Assembly (NCBI GenBank): GCA_021292105.1
Contig: CM037857.1
Coordinates: forward strand, 40,028,916 to 40,092,915
DNA from: Anadara kagoshimensis
Lineage: Eukaryota; Mollusca; Bivalvia; Arcoida; Arcidae
Direction: 5' to 3'
DNA length: 64,000 nt
Both the position numbers and the translations under genes were made by a program. Below the pieces are notes generated by a model. That model did no database searches, was not told the DNA's origin, and saw only the letters and a list, made by a program, of their open reading frames with translations. This document shows positions 15,409-30,400 of the stretch, piece after piece. The stretch's first letter is position 1; each line of letters opens with the position of its first letter.

Positions 15409-18400
15409 CAGTATCAGGATTCACTTACAATTTTACTTAAGTTTCGGATAAAAAAGCTTATTCATAATTACTAAATTTTTCACTTACAATACTTTTTTAA
15501 CTGACAAATATTGCTTGCTATTGAATATTAAAATTACTAAAACATTTGCACTTGTTCCAAAGACTGTTTCAAGGACGGTTCATAGAGGACAGATAAACCT
15601 TTGTAAGAGAGGTATTACAGTAGTAATGTTCAATTATAGGATGATAGAAAACACTAATAGTGTTACAAGATGGAAAGATAAATGTAGCGTAACGAGGGTA
15701 TTATACTGAGTTCTCATGCTTGATATATAGATAGTCATTAGTTTTGTTTTAGAATTTTTATTGACTTGACTGTACATTATATTTAGTTAGAACCTTAAAT
15801 ATGGTTTTTTGTTTTGTTTTGCAGTATAATACAGAGCTTTCAAATTTTCCAAAAAGGGAACTTTATGCATAAGTGGAGAGGAATAGATTAATATGTGTTA
15901 ATATATATTTGTATATCAAGAATGGTGCCCTATATTCTTATATTATATAACATCAACAGTTAAGTTCTAAAGTAATGTTGTTGAGGTTTATTTATGGGGA
16001 ATTAACACACAATCTTTCTGTATACTGTATAACTGACCTAATAATTAAAATTTAATCTTGTAATTAAATTTCATTTTATCAATGTTGACATTGATGGAAA
16101 ATATTTAAAAATTATGACACTCTATGTAATAAATGCATTATTTTAAATGCTCATTTCTTTGATAAACTCACAGTAATTAATCAAAGACTGCAATGGCATC
16201 ATTCCCTGTCAACATTTCATAACCATAACCAAACAATGTCAAGGTTTACACAATGTAAACTTAAATTTACAAGGAGCTTGGGCACTAAAAATTAATTAAT
16301 TTTGCTTATCATGTCAATTGGCTAAGACTTGCTTAATTCCCAATGCTTCTGTATCACAGTTTATCATCTCACTATTAAAACATAATATTTTCTAACATTT
16401 CTAGCAATCTTACTATCTATCTTATAAAAAAGTACCAACTCCCAATTGAAAGTTTAATTAAAGGTGCTTCTATCAAAAGTAAGAAATGTAAAAACAGTCT
16501 CATGCAATCATTAGTAAAATTAGTATATTAGCTTAAGTCTGGAAAGCTGCACCTAAGAGTGCAAAATTATGCAGGTTTTTTGTTGTTACCATGGTAACCA
16601 TTTGTTTACCTGTAGATTGTAGTTTCTCTAAACCAGAGACAACAGCAGCAACTGCCGCTGAAGTTTGCTTAACATTTGTATCTGAAACATATTTAATATG
16701 ACCTATCACTAAATTTGATTATGACAGGATGGCTTTAGCTTCATTCCATGTGGCCTCAATCTTAGAACTGATTTTATCACTAAGTTTGATTATGACAGGA
16801 TGGCTTCATTCCGAGGTCTGGCCCATGTGGCCTCAATCTTAGAACTGATTTTATCACTAAGTTTTTTATGACAGGACGGCTTCATTCCCAGGTCTGGCCC
16901 ATGTGGCCTCAATCTTAGAATGGATGCTTTCACAACAAGGATAAGATTCATCTGAACTTTGGCCAAATGACCTTAATCTTTTAAATAAGACTTTTAGTTT
17001 ATGTTGTAAATTATAAAATATGGATAAATAACTAATCTATTTTAATTTGTTTGTAAAAATAATTGGTCAGATAAAATTTATTTTGCACATCTTAGTTACT
17101 TCAAAGCATTTGTTATATGTCAGGAGATTAGTTCATTTTATAAACTATCAGTATATCAAAAGCTAGGTTTCCATAATTTTAAAATTGTTCATGGCCAAAT
17201 TTCCAAAGTTTGTAAAAAATATAGTACTTTTTAAAGCAATTTTTTCACAAATTTGCTAAAAGGTTACTTTTTGAAAGAATTTCTCAGAAATTACTTGTAG
17301 TAGCCAATGGCAATTTTGGCTACCAGGAATGGAAACTCAGCAAAAGAGCAGAAAGCCATAGTAAATTATTGCCAAGCATCTTTATAGAGTAAAAAAATTA
17401 ATTTCTTACATAATGAAATATGATAGGTCATTATAGAACTTTTAATAGGTATCAAAATCTCTTATGACTCAAAGTTATGTATAACTGGAACTGATTAATT
17501 CCCAGAAGTATTGTGACATTTTATTTCCATTCCATTAAAATCAAAGTCTATACATTTGAGGCCAGTTAGCCTCAAAACAGAGCATCAGGTTTTCCCTTCC
17601 ATTTCAGTTGATCAATAATGTGATCTGAACAAGGTAAACTTCAAAACCTTTGAAGTTTTAAAGGCACTGAACAACCAGAGAAACTCTAGATCCCATGACC
17701 CTGACCAGACAGGAAGGAAAACTGTTGACCTCGGCCATCTTTAAATCAATTCGAAACTCTATAACTATTCTTTTATAATATGAATATTTATAATTCCTTT
17801 AGTCAACTCTTAAAATAAATTCTAATTTTAATTTTTTAACAAAAGCAAACTGCACTAGCAATGATGTTAATGAGCGAGTCAAGCAACATTGTAAATTCAA
17901 CTAGTATAAAAATTCTTAATTGGAACAGATTCATTATGAAAGTTTTTCAGTTTTCTGGAACCTTAATTAAAGATTAAAGAAGTACTGATCAACTCTGCAA
18001 GAAAGAGTTTTTAGTAAGATAATTTTCACTTGTCTTTCCTAAATCCGGGCTCAGTCTAATTTAAGAAAACTTCACTGCAGAAACTGATTCAGTAAAATTA
18101 TGCACATGTCTGTGTGAAAGAGAACTTAATGAAGTATCATTTTTACATCATAATTATATTACAAAATTTACACATGTTTATATTCAAGACATTTAAATTG
18201 CAGCTTTGGGGGTGCAGAATAAAGCACTAGTATAAAGATGAATCGTGCAGATAAATATTTGTATAATGAAGTTTTGATAACTAGAAGGGCGAGGGATTTC
18301 TATGCTGACTTTCTGAGTTATCCAGGAGTTTAAGTTCTGGGATTCAAAACAATTCCAAGGACCAAATAATGACAGAGTTATCTATTATATTGAAGAAAAT

Positions 18401-21400
18401 GGCATTGGTGTTATCCAGGTACTACTGTATAACAAACTATCACATTTTCATACAGGTATGACTGTCAATTGAAAGTAGGTCGAATGTGGTCAAAACATTC
18501 TGTATTATATACTTTCTGTCTACAGTTTCATGTTGTTTCATTGGTGAACTTAGTAATGTTGCAAAAAAGGCAACCTAATGAAGATCAAATTCCACAGTTT
18601 TCATACTGTCCTTGTTTGCTTTTCCATGTTAAAATATTAGTAAGATTACAAAATACTTAAAGACACTTACAAAATCAGACAAATTTTACCAAGTGAAGAA
18701 TTAGTAATTAATGTTCCTTCAAGTCTATATATAAGTGCTTCCTTTTTAACCACTGTGCTCATTAAAGAACCAAACAGCATCAACCATATTTATTTAAAAG
18801 ATGTACTAAAATTATAATTATCCAACAGGAATTACCATAATACCCACTACAATGCACCTATCTTTGTGATCCCAAAATCTCACTGAAAAGTCACTGAAAA
18901 GCCACTGAACCATGGAGATCATTGGGGATTTACATGTGAACTAAAAATCTTATACGTTCTTCGTGGATAACAAACCATTGAACTGTGAAGATCATTGGGT
19001 TTTTTCTAGACTTGGTACAGATGAACTTATAACCAAAAGTCCAATACACCCTTCATGGCCTTGACCTTAATGACATCATCTTTGTTCAAGGTCATGACAC
19101 ATGGAGATTTTCTGTACTTGGTACAGATGAACTTATAACCAAAAGTCCAATACACTCTTCATGGCCTTGACCTTAATGAAATAATCTTTGTTCAAGGTCA
19201 TGACAAATCATTGGACCATGGATGTATTTGGAGATTTTCTGTACTTGGTATACATGAACTTATAACCAAACATTGTATATAAGACTAACCTTGGCCATCA
19301 GATCCCTCAGCATCCCGGATCCTGACTGGATCACAACGAAATTCCTCTAATGACTTTAGAATATGTATTCCAACTGTTGGTTTACGTCCAAACTGCCTGT
19401 GATCTCTGACACGGATGTTTACTGGTGGCATATATAACTCTTCTTTAGGCAGCATCTGCAATAAAAAATTGAATTATCTGGTCTTCATCTTCCAAATTAA
19501 AACAGGACAATATTAGAATTACTAAGCTGTATGTAACTAACTCAGGGATCTATATCTATTTCTTCTGATGTTATACACATGATTTGAGTGTAATTGCTTA
19601 TGATATTCATAAACAATAACTACAGAGTCATTAGATAAACATTTTAAGCATATATCAAAAAAGTGACTATTTGCTTACATATTTCTACTTTTTAAAAATC
19701 TGAGAAATGTTTTTCAAATGAACTTTAGCTAGGATTACTTTGGGTCTATTTTAAGTTTAAGATTCAAGACTATAAAATGTTGTGAAAATTATGTGTTCAT
19801 AAATCAAGATGCATTAAATTTAAACTCTAAGAATGTTTTATTGCAAAATATAGGAATGTGACTGACTAATATTCATCTAAAATATCTACATTTAAAATAT
19901 ACTTTTATAGAATATAAAAAAACAATTGATCGTGGACACCACCAACAAAACAGTACCCAGTACCAGTTATGTCCAATCTCCCATCTCTCATTCTTTGTGA
20001 CATTACTTACAACATCAAGGAACAGTACAGGCTCATCAAAGTTAGGGTTCTTCTTCGTGTTTTTGATGACTTTTGTCTCAAGTACATGTCCACCACATTC
20101 AAACTCGATACTTGGTGATGTTACAGAGGCCAACTGGAACTTCTTCATATTCCTAACTCCCCAACATAGTACCTGAAAATATATTATATTTTGGTTAAAT
20201 CAAAAACAAACATACTGATCCATGTCCAAATCACAATCCAGAAGCAAAGTAAAAAGTTTGGAAATATTATCCACAAGAAATATATATATGTTAGTAAATC
20301 AACTAAATCTCTCTCTCTCTCTCTCTCTCTCTCCCATGCACACATGACCTCAGTGGCTAAATGATCTAAAGTGCCTGTTTACTAATCACACTGCCTCTCG
20401 TCTCTTCACTTAGGATTGAATTCATTAGGTATATCAGTGTGAAAAAAATTATCAATTCACTTGCTAAAGGTTGTGGTGTTCTCTGAATAATCTGGTTTCC
20501 CCCACCATCCCAAAGCTAAAAGTCTTAACACAACTGCATATACCATATGTCATAAAACAAATAAAACTTCTTTAAATTTCAATGTATGATATTTAAGGAA
20601 TTTAAAAATCTAGGATATTAGAGAACTTCACTCTTTAAGTCAAAATGGTAGAGTGGTTGCTTTACAAATGGGCACCCAGATTCAATATCCAGCATCAAGG
20701 GAAGAGATTTTTCATTGTAACAAGTATTAACATTAAACATGGTTAATTATAAAAGTATGTTTTCCAGTTGTACATACCTCTATACCTGTACGCTGCATGA
20801 CTGGTCGGATTCCATTTGGTACGAGGAATAGATCGCCCTTCTTAGGGGGTAAAAATGGTAAATCAGAACCTGTTACCTGGAAAACAAAATACAGATGAAC
20901 ATCAATTAAGCTTATATGAAAATGAGGATCTAATTTCCAAAATTTCTAAAGATTTAAACAAGCACATGTACAGTATTTAAAACTGGAAGCATTATAAGCA
21001 GTCTGTAGATTCTCTTGTAAGTTTAGGTGAGCAATGCTGTTGCTTAAGCTGACAGTAGGAATTGATTGAAATAGAGTGTCTTGTCAAAATAATCTTACTT
21101 CAGAGATTCCCCTGATATCATCACAATCCATAGGTTAAGTTGCATTTAAGAACTGATTTTTTTTTAATCGTTAATCAAGGTATAAACTGTTAAATCAGGC
21201 TGAAACAAATCACATAAATCACGAATAATATGGTATGCCTACTAAGACCTTAGGCATTGATCTTTAAGGTTTTTACCATGGCCAGATTCAGATGTTTTGC
21301 AACTTTGAATTTTCTTTGTGAAACTTTTAGTTTGAAAAACCCTATGCCAAAAGCCATAAATAGGGTAAGGATAATCATACTGATGATGTAAGACTATATG

Positions 21401-24400
21401 CCGGTAAATTATGTGTGCACATTTATAGAGCAATTAATAGCAATAAGTTAATTAGACAACCAAACACTACTTGAAATAGGAGTAATACATTTACAAGCAC
21501 ATTAGGGTTTCTTGCATTGTAAGTTCATCATTAAAATCACCCTACATCACTGATACATCACTGATACAAGTATGGTTTAAATATAAGTTTGTGTGAAACA
21601 CAACTATTAATCATAACAGCATATCTATTATCACAATGTTAAGTAAGATCACATCAGCTTCATCAACTAAATAAGCTCAAAACATGGTATATTTGGTTAC
21701 AGAAATGGTTAAAATCAGTCTGTATTACATGTATATGTGCAATGGTTTATATAAGTGTTTTACTGATTCAGATTATTTTAGACAGGTGCTTGGACTAGTG
21801 GGATTAAGGACGGTGGTTACATTTGTCTGCTTTTTCATCCTCTATAAAAATGTTTCTTCTTATGTATTTAGAAAAGACAGAAAAACCGACCAACACTTCA
21901 ATGAGTTGTCAGTAACCAATAGTTCAACTTGTAATAGATAAAATATGCTTAACTTACTGCTAAGACATCTTAAATACGTATGTCTAAGCAACATAAACAC
22001 TTGTGAAGTGTATATCTTGATAAAAAAAACATATCTCAACATTTTAGGATCAAGCAAAGCATTGAAATCAAATTTTAAAATCATTTCTTAAAATATCTAA
22101 TTAAAATATTATATCCAGATAATAATTTTTTAAAAATAACTATAAATGTACAAAAGGCATTCTGAATATTTAAAGTTTTAAAAACTAAAAGTAAAAGTAT
22201 CCCAAAGTATCCCTCAAAGAATATAAAAAACTAATCATAATTTATGTTATACAAAGCCAATATAAAATATGGAAGCCTTATAAAGCCAATATTGCAAGTT
22301 ACAAGATGGATAAGGAATTGACTAGCAAGCATCTACTTGTAACAGATTAAATTCATATACCACAAGATACCTGATAACATCTGTGTGGAAATATTTCTTA
22401 TTCTTTTAATTATGGAAAATGCCCTCTGCAACTTCAGAGGATAGTACACTTTTATGAGAAAACATTTTATTTGGGGTCCAATATCCAATGGAAACAAAAA
22501 AATTTTGAGCTACTGCTCAAATAGTATACCTTGCTTTTTATATATGTAAATGTCAAAAAACAAACTTAGTCCGTAAACAGGAAGTAGTTGTCTGGCAGAC
22601 TTGAAATCAATACTTGCAGGATGGGACCTCATTCAAAACTCAAATATAAAATTTCAAGTGACTGTGTTCAGTAGTTTCTGAGAAAACTTTTCATACAGAA
22701 GTAAACCAGCATATCCCCCACCCCACCCTTCTTCAAAGCGGAGGTATAATAATAATAATAATGGTTTCAACAACTGTTATGATGTTATGAAGTAACACAT
22801 GGTATATGAATATAACCCAATGATAAAGATTGGATAAAAATTGTGTAAAATGTTTATTATATATATATATCATGTGATATTAGTTATATGGCAATAATAC
22901 ACTAGCTGTCGGCAGACACTACAATGTTTTTTTATTACTAACCAACTCAGCACTAGACTGCCGTTTTGCTGGTATCTGCGAGGAGGAAAAAATATTAAGT
23001 TTTAAGAAACAGAAACTCAAATAATAAAAAGCAATGCAGGAAAGCCCAGAAAGAAATAAATCATATGTACACACAACTTAAAATAAGCATTCTGAAACAA
23101 ATAAACTAATGACAAATTCTGTATTCAGGTTAATTCCTCTATTTTGGTAGTCATGGTTTATCTCCCCTATTATATCTAAGACCTACATTTTTCTTCTATA
23201 TACATACATTTAAAATGCTATTAACTGAAATTCCTTTAGCCATGGACATAATTAACAATGTAACACAATACTAACACAAGAATTAATATTTGCTGACAAG
23301 CTACAAGTTATGTATGGGAGGGTTTATACATTGGCCGATATGCCACATGTAGATGTAAATCTCTATCTGTGATTTACAGTATGCCGTGGGTTATCAGCCG
23401 ATTCAGATACATAATAACCAGTAAGAGAAATAATCAAGGTAATCCCAAAAACCAAAATAATAATGGGTAGAAATGGAAATTAAAACGATCGGAAAATTAA
23501 TCTAAGATAAATGGTGCTAAGTATTTATAATAAATTATTACAATTTAATCATTTATAATCATTAATAAGTGAGATGGTGTTCACCCATGACTACATGATG
23601 CACTGTAGGATTATTTGAATGTTCTTCCATAAAATGTAAAGATGACCATAATCCTTGGAATCAATACATCTATATGAATATTAGTAGGTATTGTGTAGTA
23701 TATAGGTGAACACCATTAGGTCCTCCACCACCAAATTTCCAATTTACTGTTTTTATATTTTTTTCTAATGAGGATATGTGGGTGTAAAAGTGTGTTAAGT
23801 ATAACATTGTTTATTTATGTTTATTTTTATGTGTATTAATTAGGCTATATATCCATAAAATAACAATAAATAAAACTTTACATACTGTGTGCAAATATAA
23901 AACTTCTTAGAAATAAAAAAACAATAATCTTACCAAGAATAGTTCAAATGCTGCCAGAAGTTCACCACCAGATTCATTCCCTCTTGTAATATCATACCAC
24001 TGTAAAACTGGCATTCTGGCATCACTTGGATCAAGTTTTACCATTGGCTGAGCCTTTGTACGGCCTAAAAATTCATTACATCCAAAGGTGTCGTAATCAA
24101 AGATTTCCACCATAACTTCCGGAGGCTGTTGTTCCAAGATACGAGGGTCACCATAAATTTCAATTTCCTCAAATATCAATGTCTGATCCCAGGTAGGACA
24201 CAAAGATTTATGTATTTGTTCTGTGACCATACTCTGTGTGGTAAAACAACACCTAGCATATGGATCTGAAAATGAAAGTACATAATACATGTAATACCAG
24301 AATTAGGTCAAACATTGTGTACATACAGAATAAAACTTATGACATTTAACAATACATTTTAAAGACACTGATAAAATTTAAGATTTCCATGTCTCAATGT

Positions 24401-27400
24401 CATTACTAAGCTGCTATATAGTTTTTTTTACATACTGTATATTTCTTTTTTTTCATGGTGTCAAATTTTCAAGGTTAGACAAGAATAAAGAATAAAATAT
24501 CGAAATACTATCAAACCATTGTTCAGTAACTATGTACATTGTACATGTATTTAAAAAGAGAGAAAATTAAAACCGTTTAGAGTGCATTCATTTCAATTTA
24601 ACCTCAAGAAAATCAACTATAAATATGAGAGTCATCTATAATAATGGACAAACAAATCATCACAGTTTTACTGTACCTGACAGTCCACTTTCATCTCCAG
24701 CTAACAGATCTCTAGCCTGATAAATGTATGCTCGTAACTGATACTTGAATGGTTTGTCAAATGTCAGGAACATCCTGGGAGCAGTCATTGCAGCAGCATA
24801 CTCTTCCTTATCATCCTCATCTTCAAATTGGAGGCTGAAAAAGCAATCAGCACCAGGTGTCTCTGCCACCATCTTCCTGTGCCATCTACGACGACGTACC
24901 AAATCCATTGTTCTCTCGATAGCATGGAATTTCATGTTAAACAAGGGAGCATACTCCCATCCTTCTGTTGCTGCTTGAACCATTTTTTCCTTCTTCTTTT
25001 TCTTCTTCATATCTTCCAGCATTTTTCTGGAGCGAACCCATCGACGTCTTCGACACAAATGGTAACGTTTCTCCACAGCACCATACCCTCCGATGGTTTG
25101 TTCCACACAATATTCATAACCTTGAAAATAAAGCACAATAGGTAAGAATTGATTGATTGAATGAATGAATGAATAAGGTTTTATGTCCCATTAAGAATAT
25201 AATTCACTTATATTTGGACATCTCCAACTATAGGTGAAGTGACAGTATTTTTACCTTTGCAGTGCACTTAGGGCAATGGACAGAGAGGGTTCTTTTACAT
25301 GTCATGCCTGCCGTGACACAGGGCATAAGTTTTTAAGATCTCTTCACCAAAGGACCTGTGACTTTTATTTCTAAATGCAGAATGCTTGGCAAAAGAACAG
25401 TTACTACATATTTTTAAGTCTTCGAACTCACAACTTCCCACATATGAAGCAAGCACTCGACCACTGAGCTACCATTATAGTGGTTGACTGAGTGTGTATA
25501 CCAGTGTATCACATGATACCCATCATGTCTTTTATTTACATCAAATATGAAATCACAATATTTGGCATTTTCTTAAAAATATACTTACTTTTTAACATAA
25601 AGCATTTATTTAATATTTATGACCAGCTTCCAAAATTTCTGAATTGCTTATGAGCCAAAAATTGAAAATTTTAATATTTTCTATTTATGAGCCAAAAATT
25701 CAAAATTTTAATATGTTTTATTACAACATTTAAACCAAGCAATGAAATACCACAAGTCCATTTGAAGAGTTACAAGTCCCAAACTAGCGACAGTTCTAAC
25801 TTTTTCAACTCTGTTAATGACCAATTCTATTATAGAAAAACTGACCTTCCTCATCTACAGCTCTACTCAGATCTATCTGCCAATCATCCTGCCACTCCCA
25901 GCCTTCTGGTAACGTAATGTCTGACCTTGGTGGTAATGGATCACCTTTGACATCAGTCCAAGGTCGAGTTGCTTCACCCCAATGACCTCCTGGTAACCTT
26001 GACTGATTTTCATAGACATCTTCCAGAAATTGTGTATGACCAGCATCTTTGTCATACAACATACTCAGTTCTGGACTAATATACCATTCACTGGCCCATC
26101 TCCAACCTGGGGGCGGCTCAAAATTTTCTTTTGGCAATTTAATCTTTCCTTGGCTGTCTGACCACTTAGGTCTGGTCATCGTTGGACCTTTCGTCGACCA
26201 TCCAACAATAGGTAAGCTGACTTGATTTTCATACTAAAAAAAAATTTTTTTTCATTTACTTTTATACAAGAAAAACTTTAAAAAATATCGATTAAGCATA
26301 ATTTATAAACTTCAAAAGTTGTCTAAAAACTTTCTGAAAAAATATGACAAATATAAATATAACTTTTAAGATATAGTTCCTAAACATAAACATCGTCATT
26401 TTTGCAGATTTTTTAAACATTACAAACTTATTTCAAAAACTTTCACACTGTATTCCAGTCACTTGTAAGCCAAATATTTGCTTTGTTACAAATTACAACT
26501 ATTTGTGTCTGGCACAGTTTGCAAATGAACATAAAAATAACATTCTTATAAATAAAATATAATCCACAGTAATATCTCCTAATCTACCCATAATTCCTTT
26601 TGCACTATGTATCTGTAGTTCATAAACATGTATGAAAATTGACTTTGACAAAAATGTTCAGTCCACATAAACTTAATGTAGCCATAATAAAACAAACAAC
26701 CTGTGACAACAATGAGGTTCGCCTCTGTAACAAGTTATACCCGTTACATATGTACACAACAAATAATTCCGCTGGATATGAAATCAAATCATTACATGTT
26801 TTCCCATAAAATGACATTATTCTAAGAGCGTTAAAGGATGTAGATCATGTGGTACAGTGGCAAATCCCATTGTTACTGGATTATCAGAAAATATTATTTC
26901 TGCTATAAGAGACATGACTTACAGTTTCAGCATATACAGCCAGATCACCTTCTTTCTGCATCTGGTGCCATTTTTCTTCTTCATTATTTAATCCTAACCA
27001 GAATTTGGCTCGAACTAGAGCTGGCACTTCAAACTTCTTGTCTTTCTCTACCTTCAAACCAGGAAACTAAAAACAGAAAATACATTTTTTTGAAATAATA
27101 ATAAGTCTTATTTAAAATAATCCTCAATTATTTACAAAATTGTTATAAATATTTAATTTATGTATGTGTCTTTCATTCAAATGACATTCTCATTGTAATG
27201 GCTTCATCAGTATACCTATAGTGTTCAGTCTGTATGTTTGTTTAAGGTCAAGTTTCCAACACTGGTTCTGGTTTGACCAAGATTTGACAAAAGGTAGTGA
27301 CTTTTTTCACCGAGCACTCATCATTTAGAAATGACTGTCACAGGGTCCTTTGGAAGAAACCTAAAAAACTGATCCCAATGCCACGATAGGCATGACATGC

Positions 27401-30400
27401 AAAAAAATCCTCCCTGCATTGCCCTGGAAAAACTGCAAAGGTAAAAAAAATTCTTTCACTTTATCTATAACTGGTGACATCTTGATATAGTGAAATATTC
27501 TTGACTGGAATGTAAAATCCCATTTAAACAATCAATCGTCAATATACTACATTTGCACTATCATTACCAATGGATATGGAATTATATTTTTATGTAAAGT
27601 TACCATTATTCCGGTCAAACTACTACATACATGTAATACCTACCTTAAGGATAATGGACTGTAACTGACCACAGTACCGTCCTATATAGTCTGGATTGGC
27701 TGAGTATAATATCTCATTAGCAGGTATACGTTTATAGGCGATTCTTTTTTCTCCACTTATCATCCATATTATTACATCAGGCATACTGTTCTGAGGCTGT
27801 ATATACAAGTTTTATATATAATATCATTACCAAGTCTATAGATAAACAGTAAAACCCCTATTCATTGCCATAATTTTTTAGTCATATTTTGACATTACAA
27901 AGAGGGTTCAAATTAAACTGAGGAAGAGGGTTATAATGAAAAACCAAATAGAAATTAATTTTGAGACTTTAGATAAATGTGTAGTGTTGCAATAAAGAGG
28001 TACAGAAGTTATTGTGGGGTGCTAAAATCTGGTTTTACTATATGTATGCTTTACATGACTTGTGATGAAATATAGTTGTACTTTGAGTTATGGCAAGTGA
28101 AAGGGCTATGTTAGTGTAACCATCTAGTACATACAATTTCATGCATAAAGGTTATTACACTGTCAATTGAACAATTGAACAACAAATTGTTGCCCTGAGA
28201 TTCAAACTTGATTTTAAACAAAGACATAGAATATCACGATAAGGTATAAAGTTAAGTGACAAAAATCAGAGGTGCTTTTAACTATAAAATATCTAAGTAA
28301 AATCATCAGTAGGTCAACTTGCAAAATTTTGTGGAAAAATGTAAAATGGCAAAAATGCTGTGCATTTAAATGTACAACTATAACCACAAAAAGTTAAATG
28401 TTATAGAAGTACATGGTTTATGTGTGGAAATGTAAATAGACACAATATTGCTGTAAATATTTGAAGTTAAAAGATAAATGCGTGACTTTATCGTGTTTAT
28501 AAGAAGGTTTAACTGTATGTATACATTACCTCTTGTGACAAGTTCTTTAAGATTTGTAAGAAGTTTTCCACTTCACTAAGTGCATCATTGACATCAGTAG
28601 CACTCTCCTTTAACTTTGTGGCTAGTTCAATAATGTGATCCAGTTCACCTTGACGATAACTCAGAATCAGCTTGTCTAACTCGTTAGGTACATGACGACC
28701 TGGTGATGGTTCAGGTAACTTTTTCCTACAATGACAAACATTCATATGAGAAATAAAAGTTAACTCATCTAACAGTGGAGTACAAGTTATTGAACTTTAC
28801 ATCCCAGTCAAGATCCTTTCACTTATATTGAGGCGGTCAGTTCATGGATGGTGCAGGAAATCAAAGTGCTCAGAGAAAACCACCAACCTTCATAAAGGGA
28901 ACTGACAAAGTTTCTCATACTAGAATCTGTCATGAGTGGGATTTGAACACTACAGTAGAACCTGTCTAAAAAGAGCAAATTCAGGAACTGAAGATTTGGT
29001 TTATATTCCATTGTTACTATGTTAACCAAAGCATGTAAATGGTATTTCCTTATTAAACAGTTCTGTTTAGACAAGGTTTTGGTTTATATACATGAAAACA
29101 GGGTTTTACTTTATATTTTAATCACATTTTTGTTTAAAATAGATGTTCCAAACATTTCAGTTGTTATATAATTCAGCGCTTGGCCATTTATTGGAAGAAT
29201 CTTAATAAGGCAATGTCACCAATGCATTGCTGATATTTTGATCAGTTTTACAGCAAACTACAAAGTGGAAACTTAAATGGTAAGAATACTTGTTAAACAA
29301 TGTAACATCACAAGACTGTATCAACCAGTTTTACCATCTTATTTGAACTAAGTTTGAGTAAGAGCCAAGAAGTGAAGATCAATGCGAAGGTAACATGTAT
29401 CATCTGTAGCTGACCTTTATCAGTAAAAAAGACTGAAGACTTATCCTTCAACTTTAAAGACCCCTTAGCTAACAGATACCTACCTACAGTCCTGTATTAG
29501 CTGGTCAAGTAATGATATAAGTAGTTGTGCTATCTCTGGCATTGGTAATTTAGCTTTTATTCCTATTTTTACTTGCTCTATATTGGCTTCCTGAAAACAA
29601 AACAAATAAAATGCTTTATGGTTTATTATTTTTCGCTTATTTCGTGGTCGCTTGTTTTGCGCAATTATTAATACTAAGCCAAAATTATATAATGCTTATT
29701 GTGTTATAGTGCCTATTAAAAAAACGCAAAGATTTAACTACCCGGATATGTCTCAATTTCCTATACTGCGATAATAAAAACACATGAAATTAAATACGTT
29801 TACAGTAACCATTGTAAATAAAACAAGAGGTTTAATATCAGAGGAGTGGAGTAAAATCTTTCACTTATATCATAGCAGTCAGTCCTGAGATGGTATAAGA
29901 AATGAAAGAGCCTAGAGACAATCACCAATATTCAGCTTATGGAATGACAAACTTTCTCACACTAAGATCAACACCCCTTAGCGTTTGTGTGGGATATTTT
30001 GGAAAACATTTACATTGTGAATTCCTGGAATAATGTCATTTTTACCTTGAAACATGAACTGATTTGATTCTATGTCCAATAGAAATAATTGTTCCCACAC
30101 ACATTAGAGGGTATCACATGATACAGAGACTAACCTCATTTTACAGTTGTTTTTGGAATTCAAAGGCAAGATTGATACTCACTATTATATAATATAGGGA
30201 ATTGAAACTCATTAGCCAAAAACTGTGAATAATAAGTTGCCATTTTAAAAGCCCCCCCCCCCCCCACCAAACAAACCCCAACTGGGAAATCCATTTTCCT
30301 GACCATGTGCATGATCAAAATAAGAAAAGCTAATGGCACATCTTCTCTACTCAAAGATTGTTCCTATGATTTTCCATAAAGATATGTTGCAAGAAAAGTG

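Larger units (their letters stand above)
11180..16609. other. Ferlin intron 25-26 (5.4 kb)
   Basis: Holds two family-A SINEs, MITE-B, a family-B repeat (14758-14990) and the (TA)n run. I see nothing else between 12700 and 14750 or between 15410 and 16580. Confidence 0.75.
16682..19289. other. Ferlin intron 24-25 (2.6 kb)
   Basis: Has tandem repeats at both ends (16704-16925, 18990-19270) and a dispersed repeat at 17186-17340. From 17350 to 18980 I see no gene or clear repeat. Confidence 0.7.

Noticed and set aside
24745..25145. Plus-strand open frames opposite ferlin exon 19
   Set aside because: They are shadows of a strongly conserved minus-strand exon.
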